Origin: a virus
Reading direction: 5' to 3' (one strand)
Virus record (IMG/VR): IMGVR_UViG_3300005253_001115
Coordinates: 186,001 to 250,000 of that record
Length of the DNA stretch: 64,000 bases
Shown here one piece after another: positions 6,729 to 15,337 of the stretch. The notes beneath the pieces were generated by a model. It was not told where the DNA came from and searched no databases. It saw only the letters and a program-made list of their open reading frames with translations. Position 1 is the first letter of the stretch; each line of letters starts with the position of its first letter. Made by a program: the position numbers and the translations under genes.

Positions 6729-8825
6729 ATGGCTACAGACTACCTCACGGGGATCAAAACGAAGATCGAGCGGGGCGACCTCAAAGGTGCCGAGCGTGAT
6801 CTTCATCTCCTCATCACCACTAAGGACTTCATGAGGGTCTGGGGTCGTAATGACCTTCCCGTCCTCTGGGGACATATTTCCCACATTACGCTGGACGAGT
6901 CAATTGGTACTGCAAGCGTGAACCTTTATACCGGCAGGCTCATGATCGCTCCCTCTCTTCTTCTGAAGACGGTCCACTCGATCCATGATCTCCTGTTCAT
7001 CATTATGCACGAGCGCGACCATCGTCTGCTCCGGCGCATTTACCGGGTGGACTGGTTCCGCCTACGTAAGCTCCTCGACTACAATGAAGACTGGTTCGAC
7101 AAGGTGTCGGGAGTGGTTGAGGATGCCTGGATCAATGCTAGCGTGCGGTCTTCGATGGGCATCAAGTCTGGCTTTCCCGAGCAGTTCTATTGCTGGACTC
7201 AGGCAGACATTGACAATCCAGGAAAACCCACTCCCGAGAACCCAAGAACTTCTGGCTTCGATCCAGCTAAGAGGCACAAGCTCGGCGACCCCCGGTCCCC
7301 GGAGTTCGCGCTTTTTACCTGCCTTTCTCCCTTCGTCCATGACGACATTCAGAAAGGGCACGAGGGTTTGTACTCGGACACTGACGAACTGCTGAAGGAG
7401 CACGGTCTTACTCCGGTCTCGCACCGAACCAGCAATCCTCGTCGCCGCCATCACCGATACGACTACGGGCGATACGGTACCATGCTCTCGTTCCCAGAGT
7501 GGTACACTGTATTCTGTGATTGGCTGGAGATACACAAGGACGACCTTGCTCGGCCTGCCCCCGGTACCGAGCACGAGGAAGATTGCCCACAGCACCCAGA
7601 TAACAGCGAAGACGAAGGCGAGGGCGAAGGCGAGGGCGAAGGCGAGGGTGAAGGCGAGGGTGAAGGCGAGGGTGAAGGCGAGGGTGAAGGCGAGGGTGAA
7701 GGCGAAGGCGAGGGTGAAGGCGAGGGTGAAGGCGAGGGTGAAGGCGAGGGTGAAGGCGAGGGTGAAGGCGAGGGTGAAGGCTCTGGTTCGGGTGATGACG
7801 CCGATAAGAACGACCCCGCAAAAGGTCACGGACACGGCGGACGAAAGCCTTGCACCTGCAACGGTGGTAACGGCCTGCTCGACGAGCCGATGACTTTGAA
7901 GGAGCGCCTTGCCCGGATACCGGGTCTCATCAAGTCGATTGATGAAATCATGAACAAAGCTCTCGATAAGGACATTCGGCGGGATGCCGGGGACAAGGAC
8001 CCAAACGGCAAGGATCAGCCCATCGAGGTTATGGAAATGTCTGGTCCCAAGGGTGTTAGTTGGGGCGGCAAGGTCCACGGTACAGAGATCGTTCCTAAAG
8101 AGATAGAGGATCTTGACGACTTCGATCGTGGGCTCCTCGAAATGGGTGGCTCGACACTGACCGATTCCCATAAGACTGATACGGTACAAATCAAGGGTGC
8201 GGTAAAGCGCTACGCTGACGATCTGGTACAAAACATCGCTACCATGCGAGTAACGGACCACAGGATTATTCGACCGGATTTCAACATCCCCGCGCGACCG
8301 TCGCGGCGGGATATAATGAGCCTCGGTATGGGTTACATGCCGCCGATGTGGGACCACAACCAGTACCTTGAGCAGAACGAATTGATCGTTTACACGGATG
8401 TATCGGGCTCGATGAGTAACTGGTACTCGGTTGCCCTGTACCTAACGAAGCAACTGCGAGAGTTCGGCTGCACTGCCTACCAGTTTTCGACGGTGATTTG
8501 CCAGCCTGTTCCGGGTCGCGACGACAACATTTTCTGGGGTACGGGCGGGACGCACTTCAATGCAGTCGCCGCCCACATTAAGGCAAAGGGCTTCAAGTCG
8601 GTTATCATCATTACCGACAACTGCGACAACCTGTCTCCTGACTGGCACGAGTTTCTGAGGGATGAGGTTCCCGAGCTATACCTTGTGTTCCTTGAGGATG
8701 GTAATCGACCCCCAAACCTCGATGAGCAGAAGTACGGTTGGGGTGGTGGAAGTCGCGCTCGCGGTTTCTTTGGCACCTCTGAGAACATCACGGGTATTTT
8801 CGACTCGGATGTGGGGAAGAAGTAA
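6729..8825 (+). CDS. Putative metallopeptidase with C-terminal VWA-like domain
   Basis: 698 aa. The N-terminal domain has an HExxH-like zinc site (MHERDH, ~residue 97) and downstream EDAWIN, as in DUF2201-type metallopeptidases. Residues ~297-350 are an almost pure Glu-Gly repeat. The C-terminus is a VWA-like domain with the MIDAS motif DVSGS (~558), GTGGTHF and ITDNCD. MoxR ATPases are normally paired with such VWA proteins, and this pair is separated by one gene only. The Glu-Gly stretch is probably a flexible or metal-binding linker. Confidence 0.85.
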   Translation: MATDYLTGIKTKIERGDLKGAERDLHLLITTKDFMRVWGRNDLPVLWGHISHITLDESIGTASVNLYTGRLMIAPSLLLKTVHSIHDLLFIIMHERDHRLLRRIYRVDWFRLRKLLDYNEDWFDKVSGVVEDAWINASVRSSMGIKSGFPEQFYCWTQADIDNPGKPTPENPRTSGFDPAKRHKLGDPRSPEFALFTCLSPFVHDDIQKGHEGLYSDTDELLKEHGLTPVSHRTSNPRRRHHRYDYGRYGTMLSFPEWYTVFCDWLEIHKDDLARPAPGTEHEEDCPQHPDNSEDEGEGEGEGEGEGEGEGEGEGEGEGEGEGEGEGEGEGEGEGEGEGEGEGEGEGEGEGSGSGDDADKNDPAKGHGHGGRKPCTCNGGNGLLDEPMTLKERLARIPGLIKSIDEIMNKALDKDIRRDAGDKDPNGKDQPIEVMEMSGPKGVSWGGKVHGTEIVPKEIEDLDDFDRGLLEMGGSTLTDSHKTDTVQIKGAVKRYADDLVQNIATMRVTDHRIIRPDFNIPARPSRRDIMSLGMGYMPPMWDHNQYLEQNELIVYTDVSGSMSNWYSVALYLTKQLREFGCTAYQFSTVICQPVPGRDDNIFWGTGGTHFNAVAAHIKAKGFKSVIIITDNCDNLSPDWHEFLRDEVPELYLVFLEDGNRPPNLDEQKYGWGGGSRARGFFGTSENITGIFDSDVGKK
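7615..7782 (+). repeat. 12-bp tandem repeat coding Glu-Gly
   Basis: About 14 head-to-tail copies of a 12-bp unit (GAGGGTGAAGGC and close variants) inside the metallopeptidase/VWA gene. Near-identical copies point to slippage or unequal recombination as the source, so length probably varies between relatives. Confidence 0.9.
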
Positions 8826-8827
8826 TT

Positions 8828-9181
8828 GTGACGATCTCGGTGTACACGATAGGTTGGTGCGCGTTGGCGCTGTCGTTGGTTTACCTGTGGTACTGTAACT
8901 TCGGCGTCAATATTCGTAGCAGGGTTTCAAAACGGTTCACAAAAAGTGTGCCGTTACAGTTCGCCGTCGTGTACGACCAGTTCGGGGAGGTTGTTCCGGT
9001 TTGCGGGTATATTCGTCCCGGTGAGTGGCAATGCAACTGCAAGGCGAAGCCGTGTTGTAGCGTCCTTGTACGCATACGAGCAAAGGCGAAGGCGGATGCC
9101 CAGCAGCACGACAAGCCGGAGATCACCGACCGCCGTGGGTTGATTGCCGCCCAGAAAGCAAGGAAACGGAATGGAAGTTAA
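8828..9181 (+). CDS. Small membrane-anchored protein with RRxxIxAQK C-terminus
   Basis: 117 aa from a GTG start right after the VWA gene. Residues 3-25 are hydrophobic (single N-terminal membrane segment). A cysteine cluster (CNCKAKPCC, ~72-80) may bind metal. The C-terminus reads DRRGLIAAQKARKRNGS, a member of the recurrent tag family. The tag codons contain AAGGAAACGG, which serves as ribosome binding site for the next gene starting at 9171 inside this one. Confidence 0.75.
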   Translation: MTISVYTIGWCALALSLVYLWYCNFGVNIRSRVSKRFTKSVPLQFAVVYDQFGEVVPVCGYIRPGEWQCNCKAKPCCSVLVRIRAKAKADAQQHDKPEITDRRGLIAAQKARKRNGS

Positions 9182-9398
9182 GGCAGGCTGCTATTACAGG
9201 CGAGAAGACGGACCGATCGTTAAAGTCCTTCACGGAAACGTGACCCCTTTCTGCGGGCACAAAAATCATCGGTCTGTAGTATACAGGTACCGGGAAGGCG
9301 AGTGGCCTACCCCGTCTGAATACATGTCTTACGACCTGTTCGTAGAGATGCACGAAGGCCCACTAGGTTGGGACGAAGCACTGAAGGAGTTTAAGTGA
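9171..9398 (+). CDS. Hypothetical protein, 75 aa
   Basis: Starts inside the last codons of the preceding gene; AAGGAAACGGA gives the ribosome binding site. The sequence has CGHKNH and several aromatic residues; no known domain recognised. It ends with a TGATG overlap with the next gene. Confidence 0.7.
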   Translation: MEVKAGCYYRREDGPIVKVLHGNVTPFCGHKNHRSVVYRYREGEWPTPSEYMSYDLFVEMHEGPLGWDEALKEFK

Positions 9399-9592
9399 TG
9401 GCTGAAGAATTGATCCATGGACTACAGCTTCTCGTGGAGGCTGGAGGCAAGAACTTCTTGTGCTGCGCTGAGCACGACGTTATCTATGCCGATGCGAGAA
9501 TCACCCCGGATAGCATGGAACCCAGTGTAGTGTCCGCTCTGGAAAAGGCCGGGTGGGGCTACGGAGAACACGGGTGGTATCATTTTGTCTAA
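9398..9592 (+). CDS. Hypothetical protein, 64 aa
   Basis: Very small acidic protein. The ATG at 9398 shares its A with the upstream stop. Its last codons run into a CTAAAG box (9589-9594). Function unknown. Confidence 0.65.
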   Translation: MAEELIHGLQLLVEAGGKNFLCCAEHDVIYADARITPDSMEPSVVSALEKAGWGYGEHGWYHFV

Positions 9593-9594
9593 AG
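9589..9594 (+). promoter_or_regulatory. CTAAAG box
   Basis: TTTGTCTAAAG overlaps the stop of the 64-aa gene and lies 14 bp before the ATG at 9609. Confidence 0.35.
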
Positions 9595-9608
9595 TGGAGA
9601 ACACGAGA

Positions 9609-10004
9609 ATGAGTGAATACACCCGATTCTCAAACTTGGCCGGGTCTGAGGCTTCAGATGAGGTTTGTACTCGTGAGCTAGAAAGGGCTGGTATCGAGGT
9701 GGTCAAACTGCCGGAGATCTGCCGATACGGCGAGCCTAAGACCGTCGTCATGGGGCAGCTTGGACCGTGGGGTTTCCGGCGAACATGGTACTACTGGGTA
9801 GCAGAGGGTCCGGGTATTCCGCCCGTAGAGGCTGAGGCTCTGCACGAGGAGCACGGCAAGGTCGTCCGTGTAGACGGGCACTGTGGTGCTCCGTCTCCTC
9901 TGGAGTGGTTCAAAGGATTCGCAGTCGGCCACTATCACGTCGATGCCCAAGAGGGTCTGACAGCACTGGCCGAAACCATTAACACATTGAGGAGAGACCG
10001 ATGA
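9609..10004 (+). CDS. Hypothetical protein, 131 aa
   Basis: Soluble protein; the ATG at 9609 follows GGAGAACACGAGA, which decides it against an upstream in-frame start lying in the previous gene. Trp- and Tyr-rich central segment (RRTWYYWV). Its stop overlaps the next start (ATGA). Family not recognised. Confidence 0.7.
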   Translation: MSEYTRFSNLAGSEASDEVCTRELERAGIEVVKLPEICRYGEPKTVVMGQLGPWGFRRTWYYWVAEGPGIPPVEAEALHEEHGKVVRVDGHCGAPSPLEWFKGFAVGHYHVDAQEGLTALAETINTLRRDR

Positions 10005-10477
10005 ACATCATTAGCCGCGTGAGAGACTTCTTTTCACCTGCAACCAAACAGGTCACTACTGACATTTCACCTGCAACCAAACAGGTCACTACTGACAAGT
10101 GGGGCGACCTCTGGCTTGACCCACGCATCACGTACTCAGGAAATCAGCCGGACTTGGCAGCCTGCCAGCGGCGGAATTCCTTTGCGCACAACAAATGTCC
10201 GCATTGCGGACAAGAAGAATTGCGGCTGGGGCCGCGTGGAGGCATGTCGCAGAACATTCTGTGCGCAGCTTGCGGGTCTAAGTTCAACGATACTGGTATC
10301 TTTGGTATCGATCTTCTGCGGGATTGTACCAATCCAATCCCGGAAATGGACAACACCCCTGCAACACACGACCATTTCGGCACCGTACAGCCATCTGCGC
10401 CTGTAGTTCGCCAAGTAAGTACAGGACATCATCACCGACCGCCGTGGAGAAAGAACCCGTATATGAAAGAATCCTAA
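10001..10477 (+). CDS. Hypothetical zinc-ribbon protein with internal duplication
   Basis: 158 aa. Residues 12-32 are a perfect tandem repeat (SPATKQVTTD twice). CPHCG and CAACG (~65-90) form a zinc ribbon. Near the 3' end the DNA contains ATCACCGACCGCCGTGG, identical to the coding sequence of the C-terminal tag in the gene at 8828, but here read in a different frame, so this may be a decayed tag copy. Confidence 0.7.
   Translation: MNIISRVRDFFSPATKQVTTDISPATKQVTTDKWGDLWLDPRITYSGNQPDLAACQRRNSFAHNKCPHCGQEELRLGPRGGMSQNILCAACGSKFNDTGIFGIDLLRDCTNPIPEMDNTPATHDHFGTVQPSAPVVRQVSTGHHHRPPWRKNPYMKES
10032..10097 (+). repeat. Perfect 33-bp tandem duplication
   Basis: 10032-10064 and 10065-10097 are identical and keep the reading frame (11 codons). 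The lack of any difference suggests a very recent duplication. Confidence 0.95.
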
Positions 10478-10555
10478 AGTTTCGGTCAAATTGGCCGATT
10501 AGACTAAAGAATCCACAGAGAGTGTTATCTCTGTACTGTAGGGCCGAAAAATCGG
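10474..10555 (+). promoter_or_regulatory. Structured leader of the NAD salvage operon
   Basis: Two CTAAAG boxes (10474-10479, overlapping the upstream stop, and 10504-10509) surround a hairpin at 10482-10498 (TCGGTC/GGCCGA). A second hairpin at 10515-10534 pairs ACAGAGA with TCTCTGT, and a short third pairs CCGA with TCGG at 10544-10555. The arrangement parallels the MoxR leader. A ligand-sensing RNA cannot be excluded. Confidence 0.5.
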
Positions 10556-10580
10556 TTCGAAAGAAGAAAAGAGGTGAAGC

Positions 10581-11693
10581 ATGCACCACGATTATTCGTG
10601 TGCCGTCATTATCGGACGGTTCCAACCCTTCCATAGTACCCACCAAGCATTGGTCGAGCAGGCCCTCAGGATCGCCGACAAGGTTCTGATCCTCGTGGGC
10701 AGCTCCCACGCAGCTCGCACTCCCAAGAACCCGTTTACGTTCGAAGAACGGCGTCAGATGATCTTCGACTCGATGGGCGTCGATATCCCTGGCCTGCCCA
10801 GCGGACGCATCTTTGTCGAGCCCATCCGGGACTTCTTCTACAGCGACGAAGTGTGGTTGTCCCAGGTGCAGTCCGTCACATCGGAGTACATCGAGGACGG
10901 CGAGACCGTGGCACTTTTGGGAGGATACAGGGATTCGTCCTCGTATTACCTGAATCTATTCCCGCAGTGGGAGTATGTGGCTCCTACGACGCTATCAAAG
11001 ATGGACGCGACACAGGTCAGGGAAGTGCTATTCGATGTGACCCTCGGGCGTACTTGGGGAGACCGGGCCTCTGAGGGGGTTCCTACCATCACGGAAGAGG
11101 ACACCTTCTCGCACACGAAACATTTCAACGAAATGGTTCCCCATACTACGATGCTGTTTCTGGAGAGTTTCCGCACTACCCAGGCATACGGCAGGCTGGT
11201 GGAAGAGTTCCACGCTAACAGGGCCTACAGGGACGCCTGGGAGTCGGCCCCATTTCCTCCGGTCTTCGTTACTGCTGACGCCGTTGTTACTTGCTCCGGC
11301 CACGTTCTCGTGGTCAAGCGAGGAGGCAATCCGGGTAAGGGGCTACTGGCCCTCCCAGGCGGCTTTGTAAGATCGAACGAAAGGATCAAAGATGCTGCCC
11401 TTAGGGAACTGAAGGAAGAAACCCGCATCAAGGTGGATAAACTAATCTTGAAGTCCAACATTGTTACCAGTGCCGTGTTTGATTACCCTGGCCGTAGTTT
11501 GCGTGGTAGAACCGTTACACATGCGTTTCATGTAAGGCTACGAGATGGAAAATTGCCGGAAGTGAAAGGGTCGGACGATGCCGTAGGAGCTTTTTGGCTG
11601 CCCCTTGCCGAAGTATTCAAAAGAGAGGAAGAATTCTTTGAAGACCACTTGACAATTATCCAAAAAATGATCGGAGGGGGGCTTTATGGCTAG
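10581..11693 (+). CDS. nadM: Bifunctional NMN adenylyltransferase / Nudix hydrolase
   Basis: 370 aa. The N-terminal nucleotidyltransferase domain has [10 protein letters not shown] (HxGH-like, ~10-19) and an ISSTxxR-type region ([10 protein letters not shown], ~137), joining NMN and ATP to give NAD+. The C-terminal Nudix box (GGF...E...RELKEET, ~255-277) would hydrolyse ADP-ribose. The fusion is known from phages and bacteria of the NadM-Nudix type. With NadV downstream it makes a complete route from nicotinamide to NAD+. The next gene overlaps the stop by 8 bp. Confidence 0.93.
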   Translation: MHHDYSCAVIIGRFQPFHSTHQALVEQALRIADKVLILVGSSHAARTPKNPFTFEERRQMIFDSMGVDIPGLPSGRIFVEPIRDFFYSDEVWLSQVQSVTSEYIEDGETVALLGGYRDSSSYYLNLFPQWEYVAPTTLSKMDATQVREVLFDVTLGRTWGDRASEGVPTITEEDTFSHTKHFNEMVPHTTMLFLESFRTTQAYGRLVEEFHANRAYRDAWESAPFPPVFVTADAVVTCSGHVLVVKRGGNPGKGLLALPGGFVRSNERIKDAALRELKEETRIKVDKLILKSNIVTSAVFDYPGRSLRGRTVTHAFHVRLRDGKLPEVKGSDDAVGAFWLPLAEVFKREEEFFEDHLTIIQKMIGGGLYG

Positions 11694-12243
11694 TGTTGTC
11701 AAAAAGAAACCATGGGTCAAAAGAATACCTGAAGACATGGTTGGCAGGCGTTTCAAAAATCTTACAGTAATGTGTTTTTCTCGTAGATTGAAAAACAGAA
11801 GGATGTGGAAATGTTCATGTGTATGCGGGGGAGAAAAAGAAGTAGCCACTAGCGATTTGAACAGCGGACATGTAAAATCTTGCGGGTGTCTTGGTAGAGT
11901 AAACGCCTTAGCTTATGGAGAATCCTCTTTCAACAAGCTATTCGGGGCGTACAGACACCAAGCAAAAACACGCGGTCTGGGATTTAGCCTTTCCAAGAAA
12001 CATTTTAGAGAACTGGTAACTAATAGTTGCCACTACTGTGGCATACCACCAAGTAATAGCGTTAAAAAGAAAGGATCTAACGGAGAATTCGTCTATAGCG
12101 GTATTGACCGAGTAGCTACCAAGTACGGTTATTCCGTAAAAAATTGCGTCCCTTGTTGCAAAACTTGCAACTGGGCGAAGGGTACCATGAACCTAGAAGA
12201 GTTCAAATCATGGATAACACGGATCGCAGCACATAACTCGTAG
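11686..12243 (+). CDS. HNH homing endonuclease
   Basis: 185 aa. The N-terminus carries a CSCVCG...SCGC zinc-binding module. The C-terminal HNH core is CHYCG (~118), IDRV (~142) and NCVPCCKTCNWAKG (~156-169). It is more A+T-rich than its neighbours and sits between nadM and nadV, typical of free-standing phage homing endonucleases. No intron or intein is seen, as both flanking genes are intact. Confidence 0.88.
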   Translation: MASVVKKKPWVKRIPEDMVGRRFKNLTVMCFSRRLKNRRMWKCSCVCGGEKEVATSDLNSGHVKSCGCLGRVNALAYGESSFNKLFGAYRHQAKTRGLGFSLSKKHFRELVTNSCHYCGIPPSNSVKKKGSNGEFVYSGIDRVATKYGYSVKNCVPCCKTCNWAKGTMNLEEFKSWITRIAAHNS

Positions 12244-12274
12244 GACCGCAGAAGCCGGTCTGAAAGGAAACACA

Positions 12275-13726
12275 ATGATTACTGGAATGCTTGAAGACAA
12301 TTTCATCCTGGCGGCTGACTCATACAAGGTCGGCCACATCAACCACCTCCCGATAGGGACTCGCAAGACCCACACCTCCATGGTGCCACGGAAGCCCTTC
12401 GTGGACGAGGAACACGGTATCTTGATTGACGAAATCGTCGTTCTCGGTCCCCAGGTCGTCGCTGCGGTCCTCCAGTCTGTAGTCATCACCGATGCGATGA
12501 TTGACGAGGCCGAAATCGAAATCACGGAACAGGGTTACGACTTCCCCCGAGCACAATGGGAATACCTTCGTGACCTTGGGTACCTGCCTCTCGACGTGCG
12601 GGCGATGCCGGAAGGCACTATCGTACAGCCCGGTATCCCGATCATGACGATCGAGAACACGGACGACCGCTCCGCGTGGCTCCCCGCCTACGTCGAGACG
12701 TGGACCCAGGATATCGTGTGGTGTCTTTCGACTATTGCCTCCAAGGTTCGCTGGCTTCGTAATCAGGTGGATATCTTCAACGAGAACACCGGCTGCGACT
12801 ACGAGAACGGCGAGTACATGATCCACAACTTTGGGGATCGTGGGGCTGGTGGACGAGACGGGGCCATCATGGCTGGCATCGCTCACGCCGTGTTCTTCAG
12901 TGGGTCCGACTGCCTTTCGGCTAACCGTTACATCAAGCGGATCTACAACATGGACGGCCCGGTGCTGTCCTCGGTGGATGCCAACGAACACTCGACGGTA
13001 TGTGCCAACTCTGACTGCGATAACAAGGACGACTCGGCAGCGTTCGAGATGACCCTCGCGAATCTGGAGAAGGTGGTAGAGCGCGCCAACCGGGGCATCG
13101 GGGTTCCGGTCCAGTCATGCTTGATCGACACTTTCGATGACGAGCGGTACATCAAGGAGTTCGTGATTCCGAACATCAAGCGGATCAGAGAAAGCGGCGG
13201 CAAGTACGTATGCCGCCCGGACTCGGGAAACGCCATCACGAAGCCTATCGAGGTATGCCAGTGGCTTCTCGATGGATTCGGTCCCGGTCGGCTACTAAAT
13301 TGCAGGGAGTTCGAGATGCTTCCCGAGTACCTTGGAGTCATCCAAGGTGACGGGCTGAAGCTGTGGGACTTCACTACCATCTTCCGGCTTGCCGAGAAGA
13401 ACAAGCTGGCGGCTAGCAACTTCGTCTTCGGCTTCGGTGGTGGCCTGACCAATGGCTCCGGTCGGGACGACTTCAGCTTCTCGATGAAGGCCACAGCCCG
13501 CCAGAACGCTGCCGGTGTATGGGAAGCCATGCACAAGCAACCCAAGACGGACCCGGGCAAGAACTCGCTCCGGGGCCGGGTCGGGGTAATCTCCAAGGGT
13601 GGACAGTTCGTCGTATCAGAATACGAATACGGTGAGTATCATCAGGAAATGGTCTCCATCTATTTCGACGGCGGTCTGCTCTACACCCGGGCCTTCGATG
13701 AGGTCCGAGAAGCAGCGAGGATGTAG
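12275..13726 (+). CDS. nadV: Nicotinamide phosphoribosyltransferase
   Basis: 483 aa, the usual length for NadV/NAMPT. It makes NMN from nicotinamide and PRPP. Visible landmarks are GDRGAGGRDGA (~187), the FSGSD segment, CRPDSGNAITKP (~308) and a GFGGGLTNG loop (~388), all typical of the family. It works with NadM-Nudix and the PRPP synthase at 62555. It starts from an ATG after GAAAGGAAAC. Confidence 0.95.
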   Translation: MITGMLEDNFILAADSYKVGHINHLPIGTRKTHTSMVPRKPFVDEEHGILIDEIVVLGPQVVAAVLQSVVITDAMIDEAEIEITEQGYDFPRAQWEYLRDLGYLPLDVRAMPEGTIVQPGIPIMTIENTDDRSAWLPAYVETWTQDIVWCLSTIASKVRWLRNQVDIFNENTGCDYENGEYMIHNFGDRGAGGRDGAIMAGIAHAVFFSGSDCLSANRYIKRIYNMDGPVLSSVDANEHSTVCANSDCDNKDDSAAFEMTLANLEKVVERANRGIGVPVQSCLIDTFDDERYIKEFVIPNIKRIRESGGKYVCRPDSGNAITKPIEVCQWLLDGFGPGRLLNCREFEMLPEYLGVIQGDGLKLWDFTTIFRLAEKNKLAASNFVFGFGGGLTNGSGRDDFSFSMKATARQNAAGVWEAMHKQPKTDPGKNSLRGRVGVISKGGQFVVSEYEYGEYHQEMVSIYFDGGLLYTRAFDEVREAARM

Positions 13727-13727
13727 C

Positions 13728-14108
13728 GTGGGTCTACGTGCAAAACTTCTTTGGATGCTGCTCGGACAAGCTCTACTTCTGCTGTTTGTGTGGGCCAACC
13801 TTACACTTTGGGCTGGTGAACTCATCGACGCAACATGTACGGAAGGCAGACTCAGCAGTCACCAAGCAGAGTGCATCAACGTCCGAGAGTGGGACAAATG
13901 TCCTAAGTACCGACATGCTCAATCTGGCCTTGTCCGCAACGACGTTTGCGGTCACGGCCCGTCCGGGGCCTGTCAGGCAGAAGTGGGCTATAGAGTCATC
14001 GTTCGAGAATGCTCAGAATTCATGCGAAAGTGGTCTCTGAGAGACAATGAAACGTGGGAGCCTATTCGAAAGAGGCTACAGATCTTTTTCTTTGGAAAGA
14101 AGATTTAG
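13728..14108 (+). CDS. Small secreted or membrane-anchored protein
   Basis: 126 aa from a GTG immediately after nadV; GAGGATGTAGC upstream is a good binding site. Residues 5-27 are a hydrophobic segment rich in Leu and Trp after two basic residues, fitting a signal anchor. Six cysteines follow in the exported part, which could form disulfides. Function unknown. Confidence 0.65.
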   Translation: MGLRAKLLWMLLGQALLLLFVWANLTLWAGELIDATCTEGRLSSHQAECINVREWDKCPKYRHAQSGLVRNDVCGHGPSGACQAEVGYRVIVRECSEFMRKWSLRDNETWEPIRKRLQIFFFGKKI

Positions 14109-14122
14109 AGAGGAAGACAGAA

Positions 14123-14548
14123 ATGAAATTTGGATTCGACATTCACGGGGTACTAGACACCCACCCGGAAGTATACGCAGCAATGACCCAGGCTCTAGTA
14201 GCGGCAGGTCACGAAGTCCACGTCATCACCGGGGCCATCTGGACTCAAAAAGCAGACGACCAGCTCAAAGAATTCGGGATCGCGTGGACCCACTTCTTCT
14301 CCATCACCACCTACCACGAAGAAAAGGGTGAGATAGAGGTCAAGTGGGTCGATGGGAAGCCCTACATGGACGCTGACGCCTGGAACTGCACCAAGGCTGA
14401 ATACTGCCGGGACAACGACATCGCTTGGCTCATTGACGACAGTCCTGTCTATGGGAAACATTTCGATGACGCCAACATCTATGTCCTACAGCGGGACCCC
14501 AGAGCGACCGAGCGCTGGAACATTCTGGGAGCTACGGGGCATCGCTAG
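14123..14548 (+). CDS. HAD-like protein with altered catalytic motif
   Basis: 141 aa. Motif I reads FDIHGVLD: the nucleophilic Asp is present, but the Asp two residues on is His. Motif II is VITG, and the metal motif is LIDDSP (~112). Start chosen at 14123 (GAGGAAGACAGAA upstream), since the longer frame overlaps the preceding gene. Probably a 5'-nucleotidase-like HAD phosphatase, or a binding protein if the change kills catalysis. Convergent with the minus operon. Confidence 0.75.
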   Translation: MKFGFDIHGVLDTHPEVYAAMTQALVAAGHEVHVITGAIWTQKADDQLKEFGIAWTHFFSITTYHEEKGEIEVKWVDGKPYMDADAWNCTKAEYCRDNDIAWLIDDSPVYGKHFDDANIYVLQRDPRATERWNILGATGHR

Positions 14549-14566
14549 AGCGGCGATTGGCGTGTC

Positions 14567-15337
14567 CTATTCTCGGGCAGCTCGCAATTTTGTGGGAACC
14601 TCGAAATCGAACTTGATGTCGGCCTCCGGCGGAACGAGCGTCACAATCTGCCTGAGATCCTCAAGATCCGCATCTGAGAACAGTGCGGCTTGTTTGCTTT
14701 CGGTGCCATACAGGGCCATGTCCATGAAGGCGTGGGTCAGATTAACACCAGCGTCTCCCTCTACGTATTGCTGGACCTTCAGCACTCGGGCCTGATCCTT
14801 ACGCCCGGAACGCTTCAGGGCGGCAAAAGTGACGAGACCTAGAAGGTACTTCGTAGCAGTCTTCTGGAAGGGCACGGAAGCTCCAGCCAAGGTAGCCACG
14901 AGCACACCATCTCGATTTGCAATCTCTATCTTCTCGTCACCTGTGTAGTTCTTGCGGTAGTCTTCGAGAGCCGTCATGGCCATCTTCTGGAGAGCCGGGT
15001 TCAGAGACGTAGGCTTCAAGGGCAGCAGCTTCTTAATGTCTCCGTCAACCCCCATGTCGATTAGGGTGTCGGTCACAGTCTCCAGCCGGTCACAAACATC
15101 GAAGATGACTAGGCGAACCTTCTGTTCAGGGAACAGGGCAGCAACCTTGTGTAGAGTATCCACACCCTCAACAAGCAGCAGCTTCCGAGCGCCGCCTCGT
15201 GCCTTCTTCGAGAATAGAGTTTCCAGGGCTTCCTGGGTTCCCTCCTCAAATTCTGAGGGGACCACAACGGTAGCAAACCGCTCACGATCAATCATGAGAC
15301 TCACTAGCGACGGGGGATGAAAGACTATTCCGAACAT
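14567..15337 (-). CDS. Hypothetical protein, 256 aa
   Basis: Last gene of the long minus-strand replication operon. The N-terminal half alternates strands and helices (LLLVEGVDTLHKVA, VRLVIFDVCDRLETV) like a Rossmann-type or receiver-like fold. No catalytic motif is recognised. It overlaps the upstream gene by 13 bp. Being next to the gp46/gp47-type nuclease hints at DNA metabolism. Confidence 0.7.
   Translation of the reverse strand: MFGIVFHPPSLVSLMIDRERFATVVVPSEFEEGTQEALETLFSKKARGGARKLLLVEGVDTLHKVAALFPEQKVRLVIFDVCDRLETVTDTLIDMGVDGDIKKLLPLKPTSLNPALQKMAMTALEDYRKNYTGDEKIEIANRDGVLVATLAGASVPFQKTATKYLLGLVTFAALKRSGRKDQARVLKVQQYVEGDAGVNLTHAFMDMALYGTESKQAALFSDADLEDLRQIVTLVPPEADIKFDFEVPTKLRAARE

Noticed and set aside
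7062-8357. Long minus-strand open frame (431 codons)
   Set aside because: It is the shadow of the metallopeptidase/VWA gene and its Glu-Gly repeat, and reads as Phe-Thr-Leu-Ala repeats.
11686-12243. Group I intron or intein
   Set aside because: The flanking NadM and NadV genes are complete and separate, so the HNH gene is free-standing.
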